Shown piece after piece: positions 33,351 to 45,364 of a stretch of DNA of 64,000 nucleotides. Within the stretch, counting starts at the first letter, position 1. Every line of letters starts with the position of its first letter. Location: positions 851,090 through 915,089 of the forward strand of contig JAJEKV010000055.1 of NCBI GenBank assembly GCA_021234155.1. The letters are read 5' to 3'. The position numbers were made by a program, and so were the translations under genes. Below the pieces are notes generated by a model. That model had not been told where the DNA came from, ran no database searches, and saw only the letters and a list, made by a program, of their open reading frames with translations. The DNA is from Isoetes taiwanensis. Taxonomy: Eukaryota; Streptophyta; Lycopodiopsida; Isoetales; Isoetaceae.

Positions 33351-34337
33351 TCATAGGTCTATAAGACGATAAAAGTGCAATTCCATAAGTTCTTCTGAGA
33401 AATCCTCATGTAGGACTTCCTCAGCTCTTTCATAATCATCAATGTTATCAATATCAAAAGACATATTTCTCTCTACATATGTTTCTCTACATTTTAAAAT
33501 ATCAATGATGAAAGCACCAACTACATTTGCATCTAAAGCAAATAACTGGAATAGACTCTCTACTTTGATGCCGTATTGAGCCCGCAATAGCTCGTACGCA
33601 GGGCATACCAGTAACACATGATGCTCGTCCTCTAACTCTGCACCTCCACAAACCTTGCAGGTTCTGCATTCTCTGGGTAAGTTGCTCCAGCGCCCAGCTT
33701 CCACACCTAGCCTATGTGAGCTGAGACGAAGCCGGCTGATAGCATGCCTCTTACATATAGATATATTCTCCTGTAGATGCTTAGCCTGCATTAGATTAGA
33801 ATTCATATTCAATCTATACAAACACATCTTGGTTGGTGGATTCTGCCATAATTTATCTATTGCCTTCTTTTTGACCCATTGTCTGATATCACCATCATAC
33901 GATAGTGCATCCTCCAATGAAATGTCCCATCTTCTTAGCCAAGACACTGTATCAGCAAACCATCCCCGCTCAAGACTAGACATCATGGCATCTGTTTGTT
34001 TTTTCAACTTTCTCACGTATCGGATACACCTGACCATTGCTTCACCTTCCATCGGCATCAAGCCACATTCAGCTAACAGCATGGGAAATGGAGTTTGCAT
34101 TTTAGCTCCTATCTCCTGTCTCAAAAACTTTTTCAATACTTGTTCTATATCCTCCCATAATCCTTTAGGCAGACTTGGTCCCCATACTTCGCAGCCATAA
34201 AGCACTACAGTCTGCACTAACACAAAGAAAAGCTTAATTTTCATTTCCCAAGACCATAAATGAATATGTAGCATTATAACAGGGGGTTTTTTTTGTGATT
34301 TTATACGCTTTTTGGCATGGTTTTTATATGATTTCAT
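33351..34337 (-). pseudogene. LINE ORF2 C-terminal part (thumb to zinc knuckle)
   Basis: Reads HIHLWSWEMKIKLFFVL, VVLYGCEVWG, a long basic stretch, and a Cys/His cluster (CRTCKVCGGAELEDEHHVLL followed by VCPAY) of the kind found near the end of LINE ORF2 proteins, ending FYRLIDL-stop. The TGA (33353-33351) lies in the loop of a small hairpin (AGACC / GGTCT). The first 20 or so residues of this open frame come from the inserted sequence, so the true LINE part begins at about 34290. Confidence 0.88.
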
Positions 34338-36769
34338 GGGCGTATTGCACGAGGCATACTAATCAGTATATCTAGAGTGCACACTGGATTCTCATATTTG
34401 AATGGCATTTTATCTATGGTTTTGCAATGGTTTTGCCTTGCATGTTTTTGTTCCTTAAAAACTTAATTAATTTTATTTTATGAAGGCCATGCAAGCAACG
34501 AGCCATTCAACTTTAGGGTTCGACTTTTAGGGTCCCAAGGTTTCCTCTCTTCAATCCTTCTTGTTGGTCTTCTCAATACACCCTCGTCAACTTCTCCATA
34601 TGTGGTGCATTCATTTTTCGGTCGCGAGTATCCATGCTCTTGGATTCTCTTCACACACATGCATGCTTTCTTCTTCTTTGAAGTTGGTTATTGGTATCGG
34701 GCCAAAGTTGAGTGATCACGAAGATCACGGTACATGGAGATGGAAATGGACTCCAGCCCAATAAGGTTTACGCAATCCGTTTACTTAATCCGTCTTTGCG
34801 GCGATTTGCTTCGTCACATGGGTTGCACGATATTTCACTCAACAAAAAATGCTGCCTGTAAAGCCATGTGTGACGATCATGTTTGTCTTTGTTGATCCTT
34901 TTGGGAAGTCTTGCCAGAATATCAAGTAAGGAACTCGGTTATTGCAGATTGCAGATCGCTGGCTTGGCAAAATACTTGATGGAAAATACTGGTTTGCTTT
35001 TGTGGCTTGCATCATTAACAGTTGATGTCGTGACAAATAAGTCAGCTTTGCTTGATGAGAAAGAAAGCCTTGAAGATGCAAGTTTAGCACTGCAGGTATT
35101 ATAAAGCTTTCTAATATGAATAAAATGGCTTTGTATATATGCCAATGCGAGGCAAAAATATCCTGATCCAATCACTTTCTACAGAAGCGACTTTTGTACA
35201 GCTGATCCAATCACTTCCGCAGAAGTTGCGGCAAGGCTCAATGTTGGGCTCTCCCGAAGAATAATGCACCAGTTTCTGGAACATGATGCATCTTTAAGGC
35301 AGCAGAAGATATTTAGGTGGCCAGCTCTTTCTATGGTGCTTGGGAAATCATCCAGTGGGTTGAAGCAGAAGCAACAGAGCCATGTGTTGATATTGTGGCC
35401 ATGAACGAGACCCGTAATTTAGCTCTTTGTATGCTTCTCCATAGCTCTCCACCGTCCGTCTCAACTGAAAAGGTCTGTTTTATATTGTTAGGATTCTTGT
35501 TTCTAGAAGGGCAAGTGGAAAGTATTCTATTGTTTTGATTTGCAGGAAAAGTGCCAGCTTTTTTTCATAGGAAGATGGGCTCTATCATCCCTAGTGAATG
35601 AATGCCCTATGGCCAATCATGACCAGGTTTATAATAATGCAAAAGGCTACTCAGAAAGCCTTCTTTGAAAAGTTGTTGCTTCGGGTTATCGGCGAAAATC
35701 ATCCTTGGTGGGATGAGATTCCACATGGAAAGAAGGCAAGGATTGCATAATCCGGGAAATGAACAATTTGATACTTGCTGGTCATTTATCTCGTCAATTA
35801 ACATAGAAAAATTGAAAACTGGTGAATCACGAGCTTATGATGTTCAGCTAGCCATGCAATTGCTATCTTTACAAATTTTCAATTGCTATCTTTACAAATT
35901 TTCTTTGGCGCCATCGTGAGTCATGCGCCCTTGAAATCTAATGCCTTACTTCTTTTGTTATTGCCTCAGTTTACAATTTGTTATACAACACAAGGTCCGC
36001 AAGGTAAACTATATCTGTTCCCCTTTCTAGTTGGAAAAGGCATTTACCTAAGATATGATTCGTCACAATGAAATGGTTATGGGCAAGGATGAGGAATTGA
36101 GCAGTGTTTATCTGCCACAGGAGTTCCAGAAATTATTGACATTGCTACTTTCAGACGTATCTTCACTAGAGGAAACAAACGCTTCCTGGCTATGGTTAGG
36201 ATTTGCCTGGCCTATGGTTGTATTATGCATAGATCATACTCCGACTCGTGATTAATCCATAAATGCCAATATAGGATAGGAAATCATTTGTGATGAGTGC
36301 CATGTATATATAGAGTGCTAGGAAATTCTTAAGCGGCTTATTGACTGTTTTGAGAAAAATGGGTAATACTTGAATGCCATGTATATAAGAATGCATACAT
36401 GCAATCATCAATTGAATCCATTTGCCAAGGAAATAATTTGTTTTCTTCATGTTATTGTGCTTTTTAGTAATTAATATTTAGGCCCATAAAGTTTACCTAT
36501 GTTTTCTTTAGTTAGGGCCCGAAGGGCCCAAAATTTTTTTAAATATAACAATCAACACACAACTACCATTAACATTATTAACATAAACCATTGCATTTAA
36601 CACATCTAGATTAAAATCCCCCTTAAACCCCCTTTGGTTTGGGTGCATATTCACACGGGGGGTTACGTAGGGCAACGAGAGCTGTCGGATGGGCATATTT
36701 GCCCTTTATTCCAAGATCTGGACCGTACATAGGGATCCTCGTTTGTGGGGTGTGAATTCGTCTGCTTAT
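34291..36769. mobile_element. 2.5-kb insertion splitting the LINE ORF2
   Basis: LINE coding stops after KALYTMQ (near 36770) and resumes at CYNAT/HLWSWEMK (near 34285). Everything between is foreign to the LINE. Clear terminal repeats or a target-site duplication could not be found. The right part (36500-36700) has GGGCCCGAAGGGCCC-type palindromic sequence. The middle carries exon-like pieces listed separately. Confidence 0.6.
34880..36240 (+). pseudogene. exon-like pieces of an unidentified host gene
   Basis: Several open stretches end at good donor sites. Examples are KYLMENTGLLLWLASLTVDV..SLALQ before GTATTATA (35096), EKCQLFFIGRWALSSLVNEC before GTTTAT (35628), KATQKAFFEKLLLRVIGENH followed by PWWDEIPHGKK (to 35732), and KDEELSSVYLPQEFQKLL (36090 on). 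The segments look like protein rather than noise, but frames do not join cleanly and acceptors are doubtful. I do not recognise the protein. Inference: a captured gene piece carried by the element that split the LINE. Confidence 0.45.
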
Positions 36770-38251
36770 GCTTTGCATAGTATACAAGGCTTTAAGCCCA
36801 CCTTCGATCCTCTGTGCTATGCATGTATTGCATCTATGGTTTCGATTTCCAGCCCAAGGTATTTATAGGATTCACAAGTCTGAATTTCAGCCCCATTGCC
36901 TAAGAATCCCAACTGCCATAACCTTTGTTTTCTCAAGGTTCACCTGCATATCGGTATGATCACAAAAGGAGGCTAATGCATCAATGTGTTTCTGCATTTG
37001 TTCAGGAGTACGCGCAAAAATGACCACATCATCAGCATACATTAGCAATCTTACCACATAATCATGCAAAACCGTACCATCTCCTCCATTCTCAGTAAGC
37101 CATTCGTCCAGACTATCAATGAATAGTCCGAACAACGTAGGAGATAAAGGGCATCCCTGTTTAACTCCGATATTACTTAAGATTGTCTCAGGAACATCTA
37201 ATAAAAAGGGAAATGATAACTGCACAAGAACTTTTTCATATAATGTTCTTACCGCTTCCCTAAGATCAACAGGTATCTGTAATTGCTCCATCCGTCTCCA
37301 TAATTTATCTCTGGATATCTTATCAAATGCCTTTTTAAAATCTACAAAAAGAATGTAAACTGGCTTCTTCTTACCCTTAACCAAATCCAATGTAACAAGG
37401 TAATCTGTTGTGGATCTATGAGCACGGAATCCTGCCTGAGTTTCAGATCTGACATGTTTCTCTTCCGTCCATTGGCTTAGTTTCTTCTCTATAATAGTGG
37501 CAAATAATTTAGAGAATAAGCTACTAATCATCAAGGTACGGTAATTATTGGTTATTGTAGGGTCACCACCTTTCCAAAGAGGTACAATCTGCCATGAAAG
37601 CGGAAAGCCTTGTTTAAGCACCAAGTTGAGTAATTTCTCCACTCCTACATATAGTTCTTTGCTTTCCCATTTCAGCAATTCAGCCCCAAGATCATGTGTG
37701 TCTCTCGCCTTACCATTTGATAATCTTTTGATTCCATCCTCAACGTCCTCCATGGTTATGGACAGGTCTGATTTGCCCCTTATATCTTCACCTACGCCTG
37801 CTACATGATACAAATTATGTACATGTTGCCATAGCTCCTGCGCAGTAATGGCTACATCATTAGCTTTTTCCTTTTTCATCCTATTCCAGAATTTTTTTGG
37901 CTCCTTGAGGTATTCTTGGACGAGCTGCTCTTGTCTCTTAAAGAGATATGCACGTTTCTTCTTCCTTATTAGTTTTGCTAACTCCTTTTTTAGCTTCTTT
38001 CTATTCTCTCCTTTTGCCCTTAAAAAACTCTTTTTCAATTCTTTACAGTCCCCATCATACCATGCATTGCATTGTAATCCCTTAATAATGCGTTGTGGGA
38101 CAAAACATCTGCTGGCAGATTCCACTAACATCGAGGCAATGGCATCAGATAAGCTAGGAGCATCATCAGGCCAACACATGTTTGCAATAGCATGCGCAGT
38201 ATCCTTTCTAAAGTGTTCGGCCTGTTTATAATCATATCTTATTCTCGGCAT
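36770..38251 (-). pseudogene. LINE ORF2 reverse transcriptase domain
   Basis: The frame 38251-36887 carries the EN-RT linker (AWYDGDCKELKKSFLRAKGE) and the RT palm: NGKARDTHDLGAELLKW, PLWKGGDPTITNNYRTLMIS, AGFRAHRSTTDYLV, motif A FVDFKKAFDKISRDKLW, GVKQGCPLSPTLFGLFIDSL and motif C LMYADDVVIFA. The catalytic Asp residues are present. After NLEKTKVMAVG the frame shifts and YKYLGLEIE follows in another frame, so the ORF is broken even before the insertion. Confidence 0.93.
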
Positions 38252-38277
38252 GTGCTTTGCCTGTGTTGCTTTATGTG

Positions 38278-39099
38278 CTATAGAACCAAGAGTATTGGAA
38301 CATGATCGGATTCAATCCTATCATCCATAACAATAAAATCCTGGATATATTGAGCTGTACCTTCTCCACATATAAGGTAGTCCACCACACTTCGCTGTCT
38401 ACATGTGAAGCCTCCTGATCTCGGGTATCTGCTTATGCCATTCATGATGCGCATATTAGCACTACTACATAAATTCAATAGTTGCCTACCTGTTTTGGTC
38501 AGAATTGGATCTGCTGATGTGTGTCTCCAGCCACTTATTTCCAGCGTATGCTCATCTTCAGCCTCAAGCCACAGATGGTATTCAGCATCAATATAAGCCG
38601 TGGCTTGTTTATGTTTTGTACGTGCATTAAAGTCTCCTGTTATGATAACCTGGCCCTTTTCTTGATATACCATGATATCCTGCTCCAAATTATAGAGTGG
38701 GTCATCACCTGAAGCATCCAGTGCAGCTGCATAAGCCTGATTATGGCGCGGTGCAAAATAGCAGATTGCCATATATGTGATGTTCATTCCTCTAGTGATC
38801 TCTATCCACATGTATTGGTTATTTCTGTCCTTTCTTACCCGTTTGACAATATGCACATACTCTTCCCGAATATAGCAAGCTACTCCACCATTGCCACAAT
38901 CACCCTGTTTAAATCTTGCATTCTTAACTGAGTAAATATTTTTAAAATTTTCAATTTCTGGCAGCCCAAACAGATCATGCTCTTTAGTTTCTACAAAGCA
39001 AATCATGTCTACTTCATATAAAATATCTTCCATACTGATAATCTTATCTACTGTAAGTCTATTAATATTCCATATACCTATCCTAAAGGTCTCCTGCAC
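38278..39099 (-). pseudogene. LINE ORF2 apurinic-type endonuclease domain
   Basis: Starts MQETFRIGIWNINRLTVDKI and shows the APE-like endonuclease blocks in order: CFVETKEHDL, GGVACYIREE, VIITGDFNAR, VVDYLICGE and SDHVPIL. The catalytic E, D, N and H positions are kept. The ORF ends at VPILLVL-stop; the RT continues in a different frame 27 bp on, so one frameshift separates the domains. Normally EN and RT are one ORF2 protein. Confidence 0.93.
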
Positions 39100-39250
39100 T
39101 CCTATGTTTCAATCACAACCTTCCCCTTTCTCCATGTGACTTTCTTATTATTGGCTCTAGCTTCCTTCACTTTCTCTAATTCCTATTTCTTTTCCATCAT
39201 TTGTTCTTTTGTCAGATCTTCATTGATCCAAATGAGCTGGTCTTTCACTT

Positions 39251-39272
39251 AGAGAGAGAGAGAGAGAGAGAG
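39251..39272. repeat. (AG)11 microsatellite at the LINE 5' end
   Basis: Eleven AG units directly after the truncated LINE ORF1 end. Same dinucleotide and phase as the run at 33224-33318. Confidence 0.95.
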
Positions 39273-39274
39273 CT

Positions 39275-39520
39275 GGGGAAGATTATGTCGCCATTTACAT
39301 CCTCAAGATGCCATTTGGGGGTATACTTGCCCCCATCGCACCCCCCCCCCCCATACATACCCCCCCCAGCACCCCCAAATGGCGCTATGGAGCCATTTGA
39401 GGGCTCCAAATGGCACCCCAAATGGCTCCATGGCGCCATTTGGGGGGTATACCTACCCCCTCTGGCACCCCCTAAATGGCACCATTTGGATGGTATACAC
39501 CCTGACACCCCCAAATGGCG
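39275..39520. repeat. palindrome-rich foldback element (ATTTGGGG/CCCCAAAT family)
   Basis: About 39373-39403 (core AAATGGCGCTATGGAGCCATTT) pairs with about 39418-39448 in inverse with two mismatches around a loop of about 15 bp. Further GCCATTTGGGGG and CCCCCAAATGGC copies flank it, and a poly-C run lies near 39340. No coding potential. Confidence 0.75.
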
Positions 39521-39639
39521 CCATGAATCAATACTGCAACTTGTATTCTCTAGATGCATTAGCTAGCATCTCTGACTATAGTGCTTTTAAACTATAGATT
39601 CAATAAGTGGAGGTTCATCTATGAAGGTTTTTTTTTTTT

Positions 39640-40720
39640 TGTTTTGGCTTAACAATCCCAGATTGTATATGTCAATTAATCTTATCCTTTGGAGTTTTCA
39701 AAGGAATATCTCAAGCTAGTTAACCTTTTTGCCAACTTTCCTTTATTCAACCAAGATTCTACTTGGTATTCATAAGAAAATACAAGGTCCAAAACCTTTA
39801 AATCTATTCAAAATTCCTTTCTTGAATTCAAGGGTCTTATTCCCACCACTTACCACAAGTGTTGCTATTCCCCAAGGGTTACCATGTCACATGGAACTAG
39901 TCGGGACTCCCAGAGCCCTAATGAAAGCTCTGCTTCCAAGATGTCCACTTAGTAGACCCTAAATCCTTCAAAGAACCAAAGTCCTAAAATCCATAGGAAC
40001 TAGCGTGAAGTCTATCACAACATTTCCCAATATTGTGCACTTCTAGCATAAACCCTAGGTCGTGCACCAGTGACCCCTTGAGTTAATAATAATACAGTTG
40101 TCAGTAATTCCTTACAAGGACTGGTTAAAGGCCAACATGCAACCTCACGCCACCCTACCCAGTAGATTGAGCCAATGATCCCAGATCATGCGGTTACTTC
40201 GGGCACAAACGTTCGAACATCGGACTTTTTACTCACCGCAAAATCCCAGATTTTCCACGTCCAAAATTATTCAGGACTCCTAGATTTCTAACGAAAGCCG
40301 AGCTTTCAAAATTGCAGTACTCTCGTCTGGATTAATTAAAGATACCAACTGGTTACCTCGAGCTTCACAAGCTCGATTGCATCATATTCAAAAGGGTATA
40401 GTAATATTCACCCTACTCAAGTCTTCCATCTCTCAGGTCCTCCATGCTCTGCTAATTGAATAGGCTCCTCCTCCTTCTCCAATTGCCCCCAAATCGAATT
40501 GGGGCAAATTGGGATGGAAGCCCCAATTTGGGTGATCGAAAGTTAGCAGGTCTGCCTTGCCCAATCGATTTGGGCCAGGTGGCAATTCTAGATTGGTTAT
40601 CATTTAAGCCCTAAATTCGAATTAGGGTTTAGAGTTAGGTTTCCACCTTAATAATTAATGATTTACATAGCTAACCTTAGCTTATGAATAATTAATTCCC
40701 TATTAATTATTCATAGTCAC
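39640..40720. repeat. dispersed repeat, copy 3, tail shared with 32940-33130
   Basis: The part 40430-40700 aligns with 32940-33130 in the same orientation. Upstream there are repeated GGACTCC..TAATGAAAGC blocks (39904 and 40272). No gene seen. Confidence 0.55.
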
Positions 40721-40779
40721 GTGTCATGTATTTATACCCAAAGGCATATAAATACGTGGAACGTCACAGCTGCGCGACT

Positions 40780-41800
40780 TATTACTTCTACACATTTGAG
40801 AATATTGGTTATCTGTGGCCCGAAACCACACATTTGCACAAACAAATGTGTGGATGTTGAGCTAACTCTATTGCCATTAGAGAAATATGCTTATCCACAT
40901 GGCCTCTCGCACTTGAAGCCCAAAGAAAGAAAATAGTTGATAAATTGCAGGTAATAAATCATAATTATATTCTATAGACTGAAGCATTTATGATAGGATA
41001 ATCCTCTCTAGCTAGTTTCAGAAAGAAAGAGGATTATGCGCTTTGAATTGGAGGGAGATGTGGAAGAAGTACTTGAACCAACGTTTAATTTACTTCCATC
41101 AACTTACCAATTCATTTGTTAAACTTGGTTTTCCATTTTAAAAGCATTTTGCTACACCTTGATGCATCTTTGATTGTACACAACCAATGTAGGAGCAATG
41201 CAGTGTGTATCAATGCAGTCTATATGATGCACCTTGCCGCATCTTTGATTGTACACAGTCAATGTAGGAGCAATGCAGTGTGTATTAGGTACATTTGTCG
41301 AGCCACTTAATACTCCTACACATTTAAGAATAATGTTTATCTACAGGTTGAAGTCATGTTTGCAGAAGAAGATGTATGGATATTGCGCTACTTCTACTAC
41401 CATTAGACGATATGCTTATGGATATTGAGCTACTTCTACTACCATTAGAGAATATGCTTATCCATATGATCTCTCTCGCTTGAAATGCAAAGAAAGAAAA
41501 TATTCGGTTAAACTGCAGCCAATAAATCATTATTCTATCATATGGATCCGAAGCATTTATGGTCGCCCCGGCTCATTAGGCTCTTACCATTAAACTGCTT
41601 CTATTACCATTAGAGAATATGCTTATGGATATTGAGCTACTTCTAATACCATTAGAGATCATGCTTATCCACGTGATCTTTCGCACTTAAAATGCAAAGA
41701 AAGAAAATAGTTGGTTAAACTCTGGGTATTAAGTCATACTTCTATCATATGGGTCTGAAGCATTTATGGTCGCCCGGGCTCACTAGGCCCTTACCATGCA
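40780..41800. repeat. degenerate tandem family of about 200-280 bp units
   Basis: Units near 40790, 41330 and 41590, and a dispersed one at 43150-43400, share the order ATTGAGCTACTTCTACTACC, CATTAGAGAATATGCTTATCC, GCAAAGAAAGAAAATA and GAAGCATTTATGG. A nested 74-bp tandem duplication lies at about 41147-41300 (marker GTAGGAGCAATGCAGTGTGT). A diverged relative of the nested part lies at 42280-42420. No ORFs. Confidence 0.7.
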
Positions 41801-42474
41801 CAACAACCTGTGGGCGAAGATTTTCCACTGTAATAGTCAGGGCAGAGGCAAATTTCAACAGTTTTTAGAGGTGATTTCACGGGCAATTTAATCTAAGACG
41901 ATATTATGGGAGGTAAGATTGGCTATAATTCATGAAATTTGCCTCTACTCGACTATTATGTTCTCATACATTCATGTGCATATTGGATTTTATTATAAAT
42001 TTGCCAATCCAAAGAATGTTGCAGATGTTTAGGAGATCAAAACATAAAAAAAATCCTTTCAAGAAATCATCTGTTACTCCAAATGGGAAAGCAACAAGCC
42101 ATTACAACCGCCATTCAAATTATTCCAATATTTTAAATATGTAATGTTTGACTACTAATTAAGATGATTCCCATCATACAATCATGTTCTGCAGTTACAA
42201 AAGATGCTTGATGCACCTTGTGACAAATATCAATGCGATATCAATCTTCTTTATCGGATCCAGTTCATCAAGTTTTCTTTACCCAATTTGACATCATTTT
42301 GCTGCACCTTTAACATTATACATAGTCAAACATAGGAGCAATGCAATGTGTATTAGGTACATTTGCACAGTCAAATATGTTATCAAGCCACTTATACTCC
42401 TACACATTTGAATATGTAGCACAATAACAGGGGTTCCAAGGGGATTTGATATGGATGTAAAAGTGATAATTCCT

Positions 42475-42990
42475 GAAACCATAGACCATATATCCCTAAA
42501 ATAATTAAATGGTTTGTTATTAAAAATAAAAATGAGAAAAAGAATTCAAGACACGTCAGCTCATTGGGTATATTAGTTAAAATAGTCTTATTAGGACATT
42601 GATTTATTTTGATAGAGGTTCGAGCCCTCGTATTTCATATTTTAAAACCTTAGGCCAACTTGTGTAGAGGTCCGATACGAGTTTGCCAACTTGTAGGCAA
42701 ACTCGTATTTCATATTTCAAAATCATAGGCGCCCCCAATCATCTGAAACCATAGACCTTAAACAATTGATTGGGTTGTTAGAAAAAAAAGATAGAAAGAA
42801 TCACGTTAACTCGCCGGGTATAGTGGTTAAAGTAGTCTTATTAGGATATTGAGTTATTTTGGTAGAGGTTTGAGCCCCTGTATTTCATATTCTAAAATCT
42901 TAGGCAAAGTTGTATAGAGGCTCGATATCCTCTCGAAACCTTAAGCAAACTCATATTTAATATTTCAAAATCATAGGTGCCCCCAATCAT
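42475..42990 (+). mobile_element. tandem pair of tRNA-derived SINE-like units (about 269 bp each)
   Basis: Unit 1 (about 42475-42740) and unit 2 (about 42744-42990) align end to end. Each holds a Pol III A box (TAGTTAAAATAG at 42574; TGGTTAAAGTAG at 42824) and a B box (GGTTCGAGCCC at 42617; GGTTTGAGCCC at 42867), both with exactly 31 bp between boxes. Each ends in CAAAATCATAGG followed by GCCCCCAATCAT. This spacing is that of a tRNA-type promoter. Confidence 0.75.
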
Positions 42991-43194
42991 AAATAACTAT
43001 AAGCGAAAAGAGAGGTGCCCAGAGGCCCCAACATACGGTCTGGGCCATAGGATTGATGGATCCGACGACTATAATAGTCCAGGGTAGCACAAAATGTTTT
43101 GACATGTTTATCCATGGAACACACCATATTCCACCATCTTCACCCCGATCTATTCAAACAAATCTCTGGATGTTGAGCTACTTCTACTACCATT

Positions 43195-43310
43195 AGATAG
43201 ATAGGTAGACAGATAGATACTATCTTTATGTCATGCCACATGGCAGTACCCATGAGGACATATGACGGACCCCCAAAGACTTGAACACAAGATCTCTTAA
43301 TTGTCCATTA
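43195..43310 (-). mobile_element. SINE-like relic with (CTAT)n tail
   Basis: Minus-strand reading: TGTTCAAGTCT (B-box-like) near 43300, then about 80 bp, then a GATAGTATCTATCTGTCTAC tail at about 43195-43225. Confidence 0.4.
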
Positions 43311-44154
43311 GAGGAATATGTTTATCCACGTGACCTCTTGCACTTGAAGCCCATAGAAAGAAAATAGTTTGTTAAACTGCAGATAATAAATTACATCTGC
43401 ACTTTTTACTCATTTCAAGCACCATGATGCAATGCATTGAGCAACACATCAAGGACACATTTCGTAGGATAATCTCATAGACAATATCACATGGAATGCC
43501 CACCCTCAATTGATGGCCAAGATCATGCCACGACGCATGCATACTCAGGATGCCACATGGTCTAAACTACAAAACTTGAAACACTAATATTTTCATAGCG
43601 ATTTTGCCGAAATACGAAGATACATCCATATTGACAAAGACTGAATATATTGGCAGAGCTAAAAGTCCATTTTCTAAGCTTATGCCCGATGAAAAGCCCA
43701 ACAATGCTGGGCATTTTTTCTAGTAATAAAAGAAAAGAAACTGAGATTTAGCTATGGCAGTTTCTTTTTGAATTTTTGAAGAATCATAAGAAACAGGGGT
43801 TTTATGGTATGATGGAGTTGAAGCCAAGCAAAGCTACCTTGGCACAAATCGCCAAACTTAAATGCTTTATGTTTTTCATTTTTTCTCTGTTCCTGGCTCC
43901 TTGTCAGCATATCCAAAAGCTAAGTCCTTTTCGCGTCTTCGTCTGCAGCTATGTCCAAAAGCTTAGGCTGCACCATATCATGTCGCATATCCAGAGGCTT
44001 AGGCTGCGGTGCATGACTCTCAGGATGCGAGAATTTCAGGCATCAGGTTTAGAAGTTCCCAAAAAAAAAAAAAAGTTCCAATGGATTTTCGTCCAAGATT
44101 TGAAGCTCAAGCTGACAATCACTATGTTGACATGTCGTTTTTTACTTTTTACCA

Positions 44155-44460
44155 AATAGATAGATAGATAGACAGAAACAAATACGACGAACTAGTTTCT
44201 ATTGTGTTAATATCACATGGAGGACACTTTTTGCATCTAGTTGAGACTAATTTGTCATGAGATGGACACACAATACAACATTGCCCACTAATTTGTCTAT
44301 ACGATGGACACACAACACAACATTGCCCATTGGGTCCTTCCCTCAACCACTTCACTTTTATACAAGCCTGTAAATAGACTCGAACTTGAGACCTACTCGT
44401 ATCTAGACTAGTGCATTATGCTAGAACAAACTGCATGATGCAAAAGCTTCTTTTTTGAAT
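44155..44460 (-). mobile_element. SINE-like element with (CTAT)n tail
   Basis: On the minus strand a tRNA-like head (TAGCATAATGCA, then AGTTCGAGTCT 25 bp on) near 44430-44375 is followed by about 200 bp and a CTAT tail at 44157-44172. The body includes a 40-bp tandem duplication (GATGGACACACAA..CATTGCCCA at 44262-44331). Confidence 0.55.
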
Positions 44461-45144
44461 ATCAGCAATCAGAAAATAGACATATAATCATTAACTACTA
44501 TAAAACCAGGCCTTTAGCCCAAAGCTCTCCACCCAACCGGGTCCAGGGACTGCAAGAAATCGTTATCTTGCATTCCCAATCGCATCCAAGAACTTAATTC
44601 AAGCACAGATTCAACCGACTAAGATAGTAGGCAAGACTGAAAACTCTGCTCAAGATTCAACCGAAGACTCTATTCTGGATTCAACCGGTGACTCTATGCA
44701 AGAAATAAGAGGATCAGTTACTTATATAGGCAGCGACCAGGCTATTTCCAGGAAGACCTTTTTCCATTCCAAAAGGGTAAGAAATCATTGCATTCAGGAT
44801 TTCGGCCAGAAATATCTAAGATTTGCCTTTTGGCAGGGCCGGATTTGCCTTTTCCTTTCAATTCCGGGAGATCTGTTATGGTCTCGATTTGTTTCTGCGG
44901 ATAAAGATCCGCGACCCATTATCAGCCGTGTTTTTAACTAAAAATAAATGACCAATGGTTCATTACTTCCATGACCCTAACCATATTTTGAAACCATAGT
45001 TTAAAGCTTGGACCACCCTTGACACATTAATTGCTAATATGTAACTCCGGATGCGTTGGGCCTGAACCGCTCCCCCGAGCACCATATCAATTCCTCCCCT
45101 TCCCAGGATTGATCGTCCTCGATCAAGGAATTATATGGCAAATT

Positions 45145-45364
45145 TACCACAACCAAGTCCATGGTTGCAACTCTAGTTGAGTCCACAACTAGAAATATCT
45201 ACCACAACCAAATCCATGGTTGCAACCCTAGTTAAATCCACAACTAGAAATATATACCACAACCAAATCCATGGTTGCAACCCTAGTTGATTTCTCAACT
45301 AGAAATATATACCACAACCAAATCCATGGTTGCAACCCTGATTGAGTCCACAATCAGAAATATT
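45145..45364. repeat. 55-bp tandem repeat, four copies
   Basis: Four units begin ACCACAACCAA.TCCATGG near 45147, 45200, 45256 and 45311. Each carries two small inverted repeats: CAACCA..TGGTTG and CTAGTTG..CAACTAG. The fourth unit has changed both arms of the second stem together (CTGATTG..CAATCAG). Confidence 0.88.

Noticed and set aside
36887-38251. Functional LINE reverse transcriptase
   Set aside because: Catalytic residues are present, but the ORF is frameshifted at both ends and ORF2 is split by 2.5 kb.
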